From: Nocardia tenerifensis NBRC 101015
Lineage (GTDB): Bacteria > Actinomycetota > Actinomycetes > Mycobacteriales > Mycobacteriaceae
Length of the DNA stretch: 50,960 nucleotides
Assembly (NCBI RefSeq): GCF_000308715.1
Contig: NZ_BAGH01000371.1
Span: forward strand, 1 to 50,960
Direction: 5' to 3'
The notes beneath the pieces are model-generated. The model saw only the letters and a list, made by a program, of their open reading frames with translations. It was not told the origin of the DNA and made no database searches. This document shows positions 20,935 through 28,832 of this stretch, piece after piece (within the stretch, counting starts at the first letter, position 1; the number at the start of each line of letters is the position of its first letter). The position numbers and the translations under genes were made by a program.

Positions 20935-21603
20935 GTGAGCGAGGAGCCGGTACGGCGGCCCAAGGGGCTGGGCAAGCGTGCGTGGGTGACGACGAAGCTG
21001 GTGCGGCGGGTGTTGCGCGCACTGGCCTGGTCGAGGTTCGTGCGGGTGACCGTGCTCGGCCGCGAGCGGGTGCCGAAGTCCGGGCCGGTGATCGTGGCGA
21101 GCAATCACATCTCCATGCTCGACGCGGTCTTCCTGTGGGGCGCGCTGCGGCGGCGAGCCGTCGCCATCGCGATGGCGGAGCTGTGGTCGTGGCCGGTGGT
21201 CGGCTGGCTGGTGCGGCGGCTCGGCCAGATTCCGGTGCTGCGCCGCGACAGCGAGTCGGGGCGGTCCGCGCTGTCCCAGGCCGAGCAGATTCTGCGGCAC
21301 GGCGGCGTGCTGCTCATCTATCCGGAGGGGCGGCTGGTGGCGCCAGGCGAGTGGGAGCCGTACAAGCCCGGCGTTGCGAAACTCGCACTGGCGACCGGGG
21401 TTCCGATCATCCCCGTCGGCACCAGCGGCACCGATCGGGTCCTGCCGATGCGCCGCAGCCGGGGCGCCGGCCCGGCCTTCGACCGGAGTCAGCGCGTGAC
21501 GATCCACTTCGGCACGCCCATCGATCCGGCCGAATACGACAATCCGGAGAAGTTGCTCGACCATCTGCGCACGCAGATCGAGAATCTTCGTGCGGCACGC
21601 TGA
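20935..21603 (+). CDS. PlsC-type lysophospholipid acyltransferase
   Basis: A 222-residue membrane-associated acyltransferase. The HX4D catalytic motif is in SNHISMLDAV and the glycerol-phosphate-binding block in IYPEGRLV, as in 1-acylglycerol-3-phosphate acyltransferases, which make phosphatidic acid from lysophosphatidate and acyl-CoA/ACP. The region WSWPVVGWLVRRLGQIPVLRRDS is block II. I chose the GTG at 20935, behind a GGGGGTGG site; the frame is open further up to 20761 but that extension is Arg-rich with no homology, and it would cover the NRPS promoter. A role with the NRPS, for example lipid attachment, is possible but unsupported; the genes are divergent. Confidence 0.83.
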   Translation: MSEEPVRRPKGLGKRAWVTTKLVRRVLRALAWSRFVRVTVLGRERVPKSGPVIVASNHISMLDAVFLWGALRRRAVAIAMAELWSWPVVGWLVRRLGQIPVLRRDSESGRSALSQAEQILRHGGVLLIYPEGRLVAPGEWEPYKPGVAKLALATGVPIIPVGTSGTDRVLPMRRSRGAGPAFDRSQRVTIHFGTPIDPAEYDNPEKLLDHLRTQIENLRAAR

Positions 21604-21749
21604 GCGAGGTGTACTGTCCGGCGCCGCCTCGGTACAGTCTGGCGTGAGCGGCGTCATGTAACAGTTTTGCCTCGACGCGAGACGCACTCTGTGGGGATTG
21701 AGGCGGCCCCCGCCGGTCGCAGCACAGCCGATAAGGGAGTACTAGATAG

Positions 21750-21764
21750 ATGCATGTCCGATGA
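21750..21764 (+). CDS. Five-codon leader ORF before mycolyltransferase
   Basis: ATG-CAT-GTC-CGA-TGA (Met-His-Val-Arg-stop) stands 10 bases after the ribosome site AAGGGAG (21733-21739). Its stop overlaps the ATG of the mycolyltransferase gene. The main ATG has no ribosome site of its own at normal distance, so translation of the main gene may depend on this mini-ORF. Confidence 0.5.
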   Translation: MHVR

Positions 21765-22780
21765 AGCCTTCCGCACTGCGTAAGAACTCCGTCCTGCGGA
21801 GCACCGTGGTGGCGCTGGCCGCCATGCTGTCCGTGAGCCTGCTCGGGGGCACCGCCTCGGCCGAGCCGCAGAAGCCGTCGGCCGTCACCTCCATCGAGAA
21901 GGACGGGCGCACCTGGCACCTCAAGGTGTATTCGGCCGCGATGGGCACCGACGTCAAGATCGACGTGCAGCGCCCCGCCGACGAGTCCAAGTCCGCGCCG
22001 AACATCTACATGCTCAACGGCCTCGACGGCGGCGAAGGCACCGCCAGCTGGCAGGCCCAGACCAAGGCGCTGGAGTTCCTGGCCGACAAGTCGGTCAACG
22101 TCATCCAGCCGGTCGGCGGACGCGGCAGTTACTACACCGACTGGATCAAGCCCGATCCGGCGCTCGGCGTGAACAAGTGGAAGACCTTCTTCACCGAGGA
22201 ACTGCCGCCGCTGCTGGACAAGACCCTGCAGTCCACCGGCCGCAACGCGCTGGCCGGCCTGTCGACCTCCGGCACGTCGGTGCTGCAGCTGGCCGAGGCC
22301 AAGCCCGGCCTGTTCAAGTCGGTCGCGGCGTACAGCGGTTGCGCGCAGATCGCCGACCCGGCCGGTCAGCGGTTCGTGAAGCTCGCGACCGAGACGTGGG
22401 CGGGCGGCAATACCGAGAACATGTACGGGCCCGACAACAGCCCGCTGTGGGCGGAGAACGACCCGGTCGTCAACGCGGAGAAGCTGCGCGGCACGCTGCT
22501 CTACGTCTCCAGCGGCAGCGGCATCCCGGTGCTGGACGACGTCAAGTACTACCTGGGCAGCTCCCCGGGGCCGACCGGCGCCGTCAACCTCGGCCTCGGC
22601 GTGATCATCGAGGCGGCCGTGAACGGCTGCACGAACAACCTGAAGAATCGCCTCGACTCGCTGAACATCCCCGCCACCTACCAGTTCAACCCCGTGGGCA
22701 CGCACTACTGGCCCTACTGGGAAGAGGCGCTGCACAACTCCTGGCCGCTGCTCGCGCAGGGCATGGATCTGCCGCACTGA
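21761..22780 (+). CDS. Secreted mycolyltransferase (antigen 85-like esterase)
   Basis: A 339-residue exported enzyme that moves mycolic acids onto trehalose or arabinogalactan in the outer envelope. The signal peptide has a basic start (MKPSALRKNS), a hydrophobic core (VVALAAMLSVSLLGGTA) and cleavage near ASA|EP. The alpha/beta-hydrolase nucleophile is Ser168 in AGLSTSGTS; the final His is in GTHYWPYW. NIYMLNGLDGGEGTASW is the conserved oxyanion region, and the GGRGSYYTDW block is typical of antigen 85 and corynebacterial Cmt proteins. Length fits the family. It supports a mycolic-acid host. The ATG overlaps a five-codon leader ORF, and a 13-bp hairpin ends the transcript. Confidence 0.92.
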   Translation: MKPSALRKNSVLRSTVVALAAMLSVSLLGGTASAEPQKPSAVTSIEKDGRTWHLKVYSAAMGTDVKIDVQRPADESKSAPNIYMLNGLDGGEGTASWQAQTKALEFLADKSVNVIQPVGGRGSYYTDWIKPDPALGVNKWKTFFTEELPPLLDKTLQSTGRNALAGLSTSGTSVLQLAEAKPGLFKSVAAYSGCAQIADPAGQRFVKLATETWAGGNTENMYGPDNSPLWAENDPVVNAEKLRGTLLYVSSGSGIPVLDDVKYYLGSSPGPTGAVNLGLGVIIEAAVNGCTNNLKNRLDSLNIPATYQFNPVGTHYWPYWEEALHNSWPLLAQGMDLPH

Positions 22781-22790
22781 GGTTTCGAGT

Positions 22791-22820
22791 TACGGGAGGA
22801 GTCGGCGGACTCCTCCCGTA
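22791..22820 (+). terminator. Hairpin terminator
   Basis: TACGGGAGGAGTC (22791-22803) pairs perfectly with 22808-22820 around a GGCG loop, 10 bases after the mycolyltransferase stop. Confidence 0.8.
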
Positions 22821-22857
22821 CTTCGTATGGGGATAGCCACCGCCTATCGTCTCTGCG

Positions 22858-23571
22858 ATGAGCGCACACTTCGAGGAACTCGGCTGGCAGCAGACGCCGA
22901 TGGGTGAGATCAGCCTGCGGCGGCGGTTCGATCCCGCGGCGCGGGCCGAGGTCTACGAGGTCAAGCTGGGCGACGAGTACCTCATGTCGAGCCTGTTCAC
23001 CGTCGCCGAACGCGAACTGGCCCGGTTGGGTCTCGCGCGCACGGCGGGCGCGGAGCTGTCGGTGGTCGTCGGCGGGCTCGGGCTGGGCTACACCGCACAG
23101 GAAGCGTTGCGGGACAAGCGGGTTCGGAGTCTCACCGTCGTCGAGTACTCGGACGCGGTCATCGATTGGCACCACCGCGATCTGCTGCCCACCGCCGGGC
23201 TGGCCGCCGACGATCGCGTCATCCTCGTCCGCGCCGACTTCTTCGCCGCGGCGGCGAGCACGACCGGGTTCGATCCCGACAACCCCAGCCGCGTCTACGA
23301 CGCGATCCTGCTCGACATCGACCACTCACCACGCCACGTGCTGCACCATCCGCACGCCGCGTTCTACACCGCCGACGGATTGCGCGCGCTCACCGAACAT
23401 CTCGCTCCGCGCGGTACTTTCGCGCTGTGGTCCGACGACGCGCCCGACGATCATTTCCTGTCGACTTTGGCTTCCGTCTTCACCGACGTGCGGGCCGAAC
23501 AGGTGCCCTTCGACAACCCGCTGACTCGCGGCCGATCGTCCAACACGATCTACCTCGCCACTCGTTCCTGA
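22858..23571 (+). CDS. Spermidine synthase-like protein
   Basis: A 237-residue protein with the Rossmann-like fold of spermidine/spermine synthases: LSVVVGGLGLGYTAQEAL is the nucleotide-sugar-like loop I and SLTVVEYSDAVIDWHH the acidic end of strand 2; YDAILLDIDHSPRH matches the DxxDxxxP-type loop. The N-terminal beta-hairpin domain of true polyamine synthases is reduced. Free-standing actinobacterial members are often called spermidine synthase but their reaction is unproven; a methyltransferase activity is also possible. The last 22 bases overlap the end of the convergent phosphoesterase gene. Confidence 0.75.
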   Translation: MSAHFEELGWQQTPMGEISLRRRFDPAARAEVYEVKLGDEYLMSSLFTVAERELARLGLARTAGAELSVVVGGLGLGYTAQEALRDKRVRSLTVVEYSDAVIDWHHRDLLPTAGLAADDRVILVRADFFAAAASTTGFDPDNPSRVYDAILLDIDHSPRHVLHHPHAAFYTADGLRALTEHLAPRGTFALWSDDAPDDHFLSTLASVFTDVRAEQVPFDNPLTRGRSSNTIYLATRS

Positions 23572-24068
23572 TCCTTTTCGATGGCGTGCAGTACCACATC
23601 GGTCAGCTGCCCGGCGCTGATGCGCGCGGTGAGATACGTGTGCTCGGGTTGCCTACGCCGATCCGTCGGCGAGCCCGGGTTGAGCAGTCTCAGGCCGGTC
23701 TCCGCGACACTGTCCCACGGAATATGACTGTGCCCGAACACCAGGACATCGGTGTCCGGAAAGTCCCGCGCGCACCGCCGCTCACGCCCCTTCGCCGGCC
23801 CCGTCTCGTGCACCACCGCCAGCCGCACCCCCGCCAACTCCGCATACGCGACCTCCGGCAGCCGGGCCCGCAACTCCGCCCCGTCATTGTTCCCATAAAC
23901 CCCGATCAACCGCCTGCTACGAGCCTCGAGCCGATCCAACAACCCCACCTCCACCCAATCCCCCGCATGCACCACCACATCCGCCCGCTCCACCTCCCCC
24001 CACACCACCCCCGGCAAATCCCGCCCCCGCTTAGGCACGTGCGTATCCGAAACAATCAGCAACCGCAT
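23550..24068 (-). CDS. YfcE/MJ0936-type metallophosphoesterase
   Basis: A 172-residue calcineurin-like phosphoesterase. All metal-binding motifs are present: SDTH at residues 7-10, HAGDW near 34, GNND near 59, HE near 87 and FGHSH near 112. The family hydrolyses phosphodiesters, with two divalent metals, in the cytoplasm; the natural substrate is unknown. Length is typical. It overlaps the 3' end of the spermidine-synthase-like gene by 22 bases on the opposite strand. Its 5' half is strongly strand-biased, with the plus strand made almost wholly of C, A and T. Confidence 0.88.
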   Translation of the reverse strand: MRLLIVSDTHVPKRGRDLPGVVWGEVERADVVVHAGDWVEVGLLDRLEARSRRLIGVYGNNDGAELRARLPEVAYAELAGVRLAVVHETGPAKGRERRCARDFPDTDVLVFGHSHIPWDSVAETGLRLLNPGSPTDRRRQPEHTYLTARISAGQLTDVVLHAIEKDQERVAR

Positions 24069-24156
24069 CCCCCCGGTCTACCACCCCACCCCCCTCCCAA
24101 GCCCCTGGACACCGCACCACCCCGAGCCTGGCACAGCACACGCTCACGAAGCCCGC

Positions 24157-24182
24157 AGGATATGTCGCCAGCGACATATCCT
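24157..24182. promoter_or_regulatory. Perfect 26-bp palindrome, PadR-like operator
   Basis: The arm AGGATATGTCGC (24157-24168) is repeated in perfect inverse at 24171-24182 after CA. It contains ATGT-N8-ACAT, the spacing known for PadR-family sites. It lies 50 bases before the NUDIX start and 88 bases before the phosphoesterase start. No PadR gene is in the window. Confidence 0.65.
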
Positions 24183-24220
24183 CACCGAACACCGCCCACG
24201 CCGTGGCGACCGATGATTGC

Positions 24221-24226
24221 TACCTT
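24221..24226 (+). promoter_or_regulatory. Likely -10 box of a leaderless NUDIX gene
   Basis: TACCTT (TANNNT form) stands 6 bases before the GTG at 24233, the spacing expected when transcription starts at or next to the start codon. Confidence 0.4.
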
Positions 24227-24232
24227 CGAGGT

Positions 24233-24769
24233 GTGAGCCGAACTCAGTGGAAGATCCACGGCGAGCGCGTGGTCGACGAGAATCGTCACATTCGACTGTC
24301 CACCGTCGATGTCGAACTTCCTGATGGCGTGCGCTTCACTCAGTACGTTGCTCGAATGCCGCGGTGCGCAATGACTTTGGTGCTCAACGAGGACCGTGAG
24401 GCGCTGCTGATGTACCGCCACCGGTTCATCATCGACCGATGGGTGTGGGAGCTGCCCGGAGGCTATGTCGACGGTGCCGAGGACATCGCGCTCGCTGCCG
24501 CGCGCGAGGTCGAGGAAGAGACAGGCTGGCGGCCCCGCACCATCGAGCATCTCGTCACCTATCAGCCAGCGATCGGCACGCTCGACCAGCCACAGGAGAT
24601 TTACCTCGCCCGCGGCGCCGATCTGACCGACAATCCACCCGACATCAACGAGGCCGAAGAACTCGGTTGGTTCCCGCTTCCCGAAGCGATAGCGATGATC
24701 GATCGCGGCGAGATAGTCGGCGTCGCAACGGTTGTCGCGTTGTATCGAGCGCTCAACCTGCATTTGTAG
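24233..24769 (+). CDS. NUDIX hydrolase
   Basis: A 178-residue nucleoside-diphosphate-linked hydrolase. The NUDIX box GX5EX7REUXEEXGU is complete (GGYVDGAEDIALAAAREVEEETGW, residues ~75-98), which gives metal-dependent cleavage of an X-linked pyrophosphate; the ELPGGYV and QEIYLARGA text resembles ADP-ribose pyrophosphatases. The GTG at 24233 fits a leaderless start; a GTG at 24203 in the same frame would add ten residues. Its end overlaps by 17 bases the end of the convergent TPR/HTH regulator gene. Confidence 0.87.
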   Translation: MSRTQWKIHGERVVDENRHIRLSTVDVELPDGVRFTQYVARMPRCAMTLVLNEDREALLMYRHRFIIDRWVWELPGGYVDGAEDIALAAAREVEEETGWRPRTIEHLVTYQPAIGTLDQPQEIYLARGADLTDNPPDINEAEELGWFPLPEAIAMIDRGEIVGVATVVALYRALNLHL

Positions 24770-26114
24770 TGGCGGCCAGCACCCGCCGCCGGAACGAGGC
24801 AACATCGGTAAGCCGGTCGTACGGCGCGAGCCGGAAGCGGACTTCACGCAGGTATGAAAAGCTGCGTCGAGACTCGAGGCCGCCCACCAGTTCGAGCGCG
24901 TCGTCACCGATGCGTACCGCTTCGTGGGGGTCGGAGTCCGCGACAGCGGAAGCGAGCAGGCACAGATTGAAAGCCCGACCGCGCTGGTATCCCTCGGACA
25001 TCTCTAGGGATTGCTCGGCGTATCGGGCTGCGCGGCCGAGGTCTCCAAGATCCCGGAAGCAATGGGCGATCTTGGCCGACAAATACGCGTCGTCGAAGTA
25101 CGCGAGCCATTCCGGCCGGCCAAAATCCTTACGGCTGAAAGCGCGTTGAGCTGCGTTCAGCGCTGTCGCGCAAGATGATTGGTCCAGAAGCGCAGCGTGA
25201 CCGTGTGCCTCGACCATCAGGCACTCGGACTCGAGGGCAGCCAAGCCAGCGTTTCGGGCAGCGATCTGCGCGGCGCGGGCCAGGTCGACGGCGTCGCCAG
25301 GTCGGCCGACGTAGGTGGCTTGGTGGCTCATCGCTGCGAGTATCTCGGCTCCGAGTCCGGTATCACCGGCTGCTCGGGACATCCGAAGAGCTTGGATCAA
25401 ATATCGCTGCGCTAGGCCGTGCTCCTCGAGATCGTAGGCGGCCCAGCCGGCAAGCTTCGTGAGTTCCGCAGTGGTGGCGAACAGCTGCCGCCCGACGCGC
25501 TCGTTGTAGCTGCCACGAAGAAGCGGAGCGACCGAGCTGTGCAAGTAGTGGACGACTGTCGACCTAACCTTGCCCCCGCCAACGCGATTGTCGAGGTCAC
25601 GGAACGCGGTCGTCATCGTCCGCACCGCGTCGACGTCACTCTGTCCGATTCGGCGAGATCCGGCGGAGACCGGATGCTCAGGGCCGGGCAGGGTCAGCCA
25701 TCGCATCGACGCAGCAGGGTAAACCGCGACCGCATACGACGCGCCGACGAGGAACCGCCTGCGCTCCACGTCACTCCTCCATAACGCTGTCGCTGAAGCA
25801 GTCGCTTCCGCGAGACTCAGCGAGAACTCCAATCCGAGATCGGCAGCCTTGCCCCCACCGGTCATCCCGCAATCAGCGGCGCTCACCCGCCGGCCAGCAA
25901 CTTCGGTGAGACACTCCGCAATCAGCTCAGGCCCAGGCGGATTGGGTTGTTCTCCTGCCAGCCACCGCCCTACCGCAGTGTGGTCATAACGCAACTCAAC
26001 ACCTACGGCACGTCCACGTTCGACTACTCGGCGGGCAAGCGCCTTGTTCGCTAGGCCCGTCTCCTCGAGCAACTCGGCAAGCTGAGAATTGGGCTGCTTG
26101 GGCTGCCGTCCCAT
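24753..26114 (-). CDS. HTH/TPR regulator (NsdA-like)
   Basis: A 453-residue protein with an N-terminal DNA-binding segment (residues ~8-70: SQLAELLEETGLANKALARR... YDHTAVGRWLAGEQP, a cI-like helix-turn-helix) and a long helical C-terminal part with tetratricopeptide-like repeats (for example AGWAAYDLEEHGLAQRYLIQ and LGDLGRAARYAEQSLE). The layout is that of the actinobacterial NsdA family, which includes negative regulators of development and secondary metabolism in Streptomyces. The ATG at 26114 begins the conserved MGRQPKQPN segment; the frame is open further up but shows no homology. It converges on the NUDIX gene with a 17-base overlap. Its target genes are unknown. Confidence 0.8.
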   Translation of the reverse strand: MGRQPKQPNSQLAELLEETGLANKALARRVVERGRAVGVELRYDHTAVGRWLAGEQPNPPGPELIAECLTEVAGRRVSAADCGMTGGGKAADLGLEFSLSLAEATASATALWRSDVERRRFLVGASYAVAVYPAASMRWLTLPGPEHPVSAGSRRIGQSDVDAVRTMTTAFRDLDNRVGGGKVRSTVVHYLHSSVAPLLRGSYNERVGRQLFATTAELTKLAGWAAYDLEEHGLAQRYLIQALRMSRAAGDTGLGAEILAAMSHQATYVGRPGDAVDLARAAQIAARNAGLAALESECLMVEAHGHAALLDQSSCATALNAAQRAFSRKDFGRPEWLAYFDDAYLSAKIAHCFRDLGDLGRAARYAEQSLEMSEGYQRGRAFNLCLLASAVADSDPHEAVRIGDDALELVGGLESRRSFSYLREVRFRLAPYDRLTDVASFRRRVLAATTNAG

Positions 26115-26269
26115 TGCAGCAGTCTGGCACGCGAAAGACCCCAGAGGCCATGAATTCGCTGCCGCGCACACCCCCTGCGCACACACCGGCCCCGCCTGCA
26201 CGCCTTACGTCGAGGCAACCGCGCGGCGTGTCCTTGATCTAGGCATCCGACGACCAGGAGGCGCAGGCG

Positions 26270-26512
26270 ATGCACACGAACCTTACGGAATCACAGGCCG
26301 CCGTGCTGGCGGTACTCGAACCGGGCGGGATCCTCTCGATTGATCAGCTTGCCCGCGACGCCCAGCTGACGACGTTGCGGACCAGATCTGCGATATCGGC
26401 GCTGCGCTCGCGCGGCCTGGTCGCCGCCGGGGCCGGAACACGGTCGAGCCGGTACCAAATCACCCCGCGCGGACGCGGGGCCGCACACACCCGTGCCCGC
26501 GTCGCAAGGTGA
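26270..26512 (+). CDS. Small winged-helix DNA-binding protein, 80 residues
   Basis: The ATG at 26270 follows an AGGAGG site at the right distance. The sequence is a compact winged helix: TESQAAVLAVLEPGGILSID, then QLARDAQLTTLRTRSAISAL as the recognition helix, RSRGLVAAG and the wing SSRYQITPRGRGA. It resembles the DNA-binding core of MarR or IclR-like proteins without a ligand or dimer domain. It is first in a run of three small genes (26270-26923) that look co-transcribed. Such mini-HTH proteins are common in mobile or accessory regions. Target unknown. Confidence 0.75.
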   Translation: MHTNLTESQAAVLAVLEPGGILSIDQLARDAQLTTLRTRSAISALRSRGLVAAGAGTRSSRYQITPRGRGAAHTRARVAR

Positions 26513-26519
26513 GCCCGAA

Positions 26520-26753
26520 ATGCTCCCCCTGGCAGAGCTGCGCGCAATATTCGAGGCCGACGACGCCGCGAAACTTGCCCTCGCGCCGAACGATAGTCCG
26601 CCCCGCGGTTGGCATTACGGCGACGGTGGTCTCCAGGCGATCGGCGCGAACGGCCGCCCTGATCCGAACTGTCGACCGCCCGCGCTCGGCTTCGCGGGGC
26701 GGGTCGCTCTGGAGGCGACGTCGAGCCTGGTCGTCGACGACGCGCACGGATGA
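26520..26753 (+). CDS. Small hypothetical protein, 77 residues
   Basis: I do not recognise this protein. The ATG at 26520 lies 7 bases after the stop of the winged-helix gene and behind AAGGTGAG. It has an N-terminal helix (LPLAELRAIFEADDAAKLAL) and a Gly/Pro-rich middle (PPRGWHYGDGGLQAIGANGRPD) with no membrane segment or signal. Its stop overlaps the ATG of the next small membrane-protein gene (ATGA), which supports it as a real, translationally coupled gene. Confidence 0.6.
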   Translation: MLPLAELRAIFEADDAAKLALAPNDSPPRGWHYGDGGLQAIGANGRPDPNCRPPALGFAGRVALEATSSLVVDDAHG

Positions 26754-26923
26754 CGGCCGCCCAGTTGTGGGTGGCCTGCTGCGCGTTGATTTTGGCGGCA
26801 TTGTTCCTACTCGCGCTGGTCGCGTTCTCCGTGCGGCCGCAACGGATTCCGCCCGAACGCAGCGTCGAAGGCATACGCCAGCGCATCGAGCGCGAATCCG
26901 AATCGGAGGCAGAAGACCCGTAA
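26750..26923 (+). CDS. Small single-pass membrane protein, 57 residues
   Basis: The ATG overlaps the stop codon of the preceding gene by four bases. Residues 5-27 (LWVACCALILAALFLLALVA) form one transmembrane helix, followed by a basic stop-transfer (RPQRIPPER) and a charged Glu-rich tail (EGIRQRIERESESEAED). The function is unknown. As the third gene of a tight three-gene run with a mini-HTH protein, it may be the membrane part of a small accessory cassette. Confidence 0.65.
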   Translation: MTAAQLWVACCALILAALFLLALVAFSVRPQRIPPERSVEGIRQRIERESESEAEDP

Positions 26924-27883
26924 TCGGTCGGACGCTCCGCAGCTACCGCCGCGGCCACAGATGGCCCACCCCACGACGAGCTGAGGAGTTGAGTTGCGTT
27001 GGCACGTAGAGCAATTGGCCTAGTGAATACCGACGTCAGCGACCAACACGACGACGATCAGACCATCGTCGCCGCTATCGCAGAGACCGCGGCTACGACC
27101 TCGGCCCCGTGCTCACGATCGACTGCGCGACCTTCATGCCGATCACCTTGATCGTGCACACGGCCATACGCCGCGAAGCCTCCGCGGTCGTCGCGCCGGA
27201 CGTCGGGCACTTCGGTGGCCGTTCCATCGTCCAAGCCGTATCCGCATCGTTGGCGCTGGAATCGCAGGCGGGCACGGTGCCGTGCTCGGGGACGGCATCC
27301 GGTTGCTCACTCGACCCCTTGGGGCACACCGATTCCGCCGCATCCCAAGCGAGCCGGTCGAAACCCGACCCGCAGCAGGCACGCTGTGACGCCGTCGAGC
27401 GCACGTACTGGCTGCTGCATTCCACTTCGCACGGCACGCACATCAGCCCTCGCCCACCGACGCGAGTGCACGACTCGACACCGCCCTCTAGCTCTACGAC
27501 CCGAAACCATCTGGCGCAGCAAGAGATCGCATGCACATCATCCACTTCGCCGAAGAGGTGAAGAGAATCCTGGCACCCGTCGACCCAACAAACTCGCCGC
27601 GGAGGAATCGGTCATGGTCACCCTGGGCCGTCCGAGGGGAAGCACAGCGCCGGTATGGCGTCCGGCGAGCTCGTGGGGGCCGATGACATCCGCGCGAAGG
27701 GCAGGCATCGGCGCGCGGGCCCCGCCTGCCAGATCACTGCCATACCAACGCTTTTCGATATCAGGTCCCCGCCCGACAGGGCATCATTTGACCAGCGCCA
27801 GGAAGCAGCGCGGCTACCCGGCGTCTTCCGAGCAGACGGGCACCCATCGGGCCCGATCAACGCTGAGATTCCTTGGGGGAATC
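26924..27883 (+). pseudogene. Gene-poor stretch with decayed coding sequence
   Basis: No intact gene is supported in these 960 bases. From a TTG at 26999, behind GAGGAG, one frame reads ARRAIGLVNTDVS, and after a one-base shift near 27090 it continues as GYDLGPVLTIDCATF and AVVAPDVGHFGG, which resembles the small resolvase-like proteins common in Nocardia. Further on, at 27471-27600, LDTAL-stop-LYDPKPSGAARDRMHIIHF reads like coding sequence broken by a TAG at 27489. The rest to 27883 has no pattern I recognise. I read it as remnants of one or two small accessory genes. Confidence 0.35.
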
Positions 27884-28357
27884 ATGCGAAACGCACTCAT
27901 CTATACACGCGCTCTCACGGCCCTTGTCGCGACTACTACTGCCTTCGCTGCTGGTTCCGGCGCGACGACCGCGCCGGCCTACGCAAGTCCGCCAGCGGCG
28001 TTCGTCGCCGCCAAGTCTTGCGGGTTCGAGTTCACCTACAGTCGGCCGTCGGTTTATCCGCCGCAGATCAAGGGCAACGGCGTCGCGCAGTGCGATGCAC
28101 CGCCGGAGGAACATTTCTTGACTCTGTCGCTGGAATACAAGCAGGGTGGCCAGTGGGTCACGGCCGCCTACATCAACGATTCGGGAATTCCTCCGGGGCC
28201 GCCGAACTCGCGGTCGTACGAGGTGAGCGCGGCCTGTTATGCGGGAACCTGGCGTGTCAGTATGAGCGTGACAGGCCGCCTGCAAGGAATCCCGTTCGTG
28301 TTCAGCGACTACTCGGGAACCCGCGAGATATCGACCAGCCAATGCCCGAGCCGATGA
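27884..28357 (+). CDS. Secreted hypothetical protein, 157 residues
   Basis: The ATG at 27884 follows TTGGGGGA. The N-terminus is a signal peptide (RNALIYTRALTALVATTTAF, cleaved near AYA|SP), and the mature part begins with a Cys (AAKSCGFEF) and has two more Cys (QCDAPP, AACYAG) and a last one near the end, enough for two disulfides. Alternating hydrophobic strands (FLTLSLEYKQGGQW; YAGTWRVSMSVTG) suggest a small beta-sandwich. I do not recognise a family; it resembles other secreted, immunoglobulin-like hypothetical proteins of Nocardia. It is followed 10 bases on by a 61-residue gene in the same direction. Confidence 0.7.
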   Translation: MRNALIYTRALTALVATTTAFAAGSGATTAPAYASPPAAFVAAKSCGFEFTYSRPSVYPPQIKGNGVAQCDAPPEEHFLTLSLEYKQGGQWVTAAYINDSGIPPGPPNSRSYEVSAACYAGTWRVSMSVTGRLQGIPFVFSDYSGTREISTSQCPSR

Positions 28358-28367
28358 AAGGACTCTG

Positions 28368-28553
28368 ATGCCAGACCCTCTCGACGCGACCAAGTCTCAG
28401 GAACTGCGGGACAAGATCCAACCGATCTACGAGGAAACCGCGACCTTGCTCGGTGCCGGGCACCCGGCCGCAGTGTCGCTGCAACGCGCGGCGACCGAAC
28501 TCGCCGCCGCCGCACCTGTCCCGCGCCGCTACGGCGACTATGAACCAAACTGA
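28368..28553 (+). CDS. Small hypothetical protein, 61 residues
   Basis: The ATG at 28368 stands behind GAAAGGA and starts 10 bases after the secreted-protein gene, so both are likely on one transcript. The sequence is mostly helical and charged (DATKSQELRDKIQPIYEETATL... SLQRAATELAAAA) with no membrane segment. I do not recognise it. Confidence 0.5.
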   Translation: MPDPLDATKSQELRDKIQPIYEETATLLGAGHPAAVSLQRAATELAAAAPVPRRYGDYEPN

Positions 28554-28832
28554 CCCCTGCTAGCCCTAACGGCAGCGACCGCTAGAACAACGAAAGCGTC
28601 CGACTCGTCGGTTGGCGAGTCGGGCGCGAGAACACGATCGAAACCTTCCGCAGTCGCCGCCGTGGACGACTGCGAGCGAGAGCGACCGGCAAGCGACGAT
28701 CGCGGGCAGCCGCGACGCCGCGGGCGCTCGACGCCTCGCTCAACATCGCGATCGATGAGGACGACGCTCGAGTCAGCTTCACCCCGCACACCAACGCGGC
28801 CTAACGGGGCGGGTTGGGCTTAGGGTTTTGGT

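Noticed and set aside
27109..27561. 150-codon frame as an intact gene
   Set aside because: Only its first third looks protein-like; the rest is low-complexity and the likely start lies in another frame upstream.
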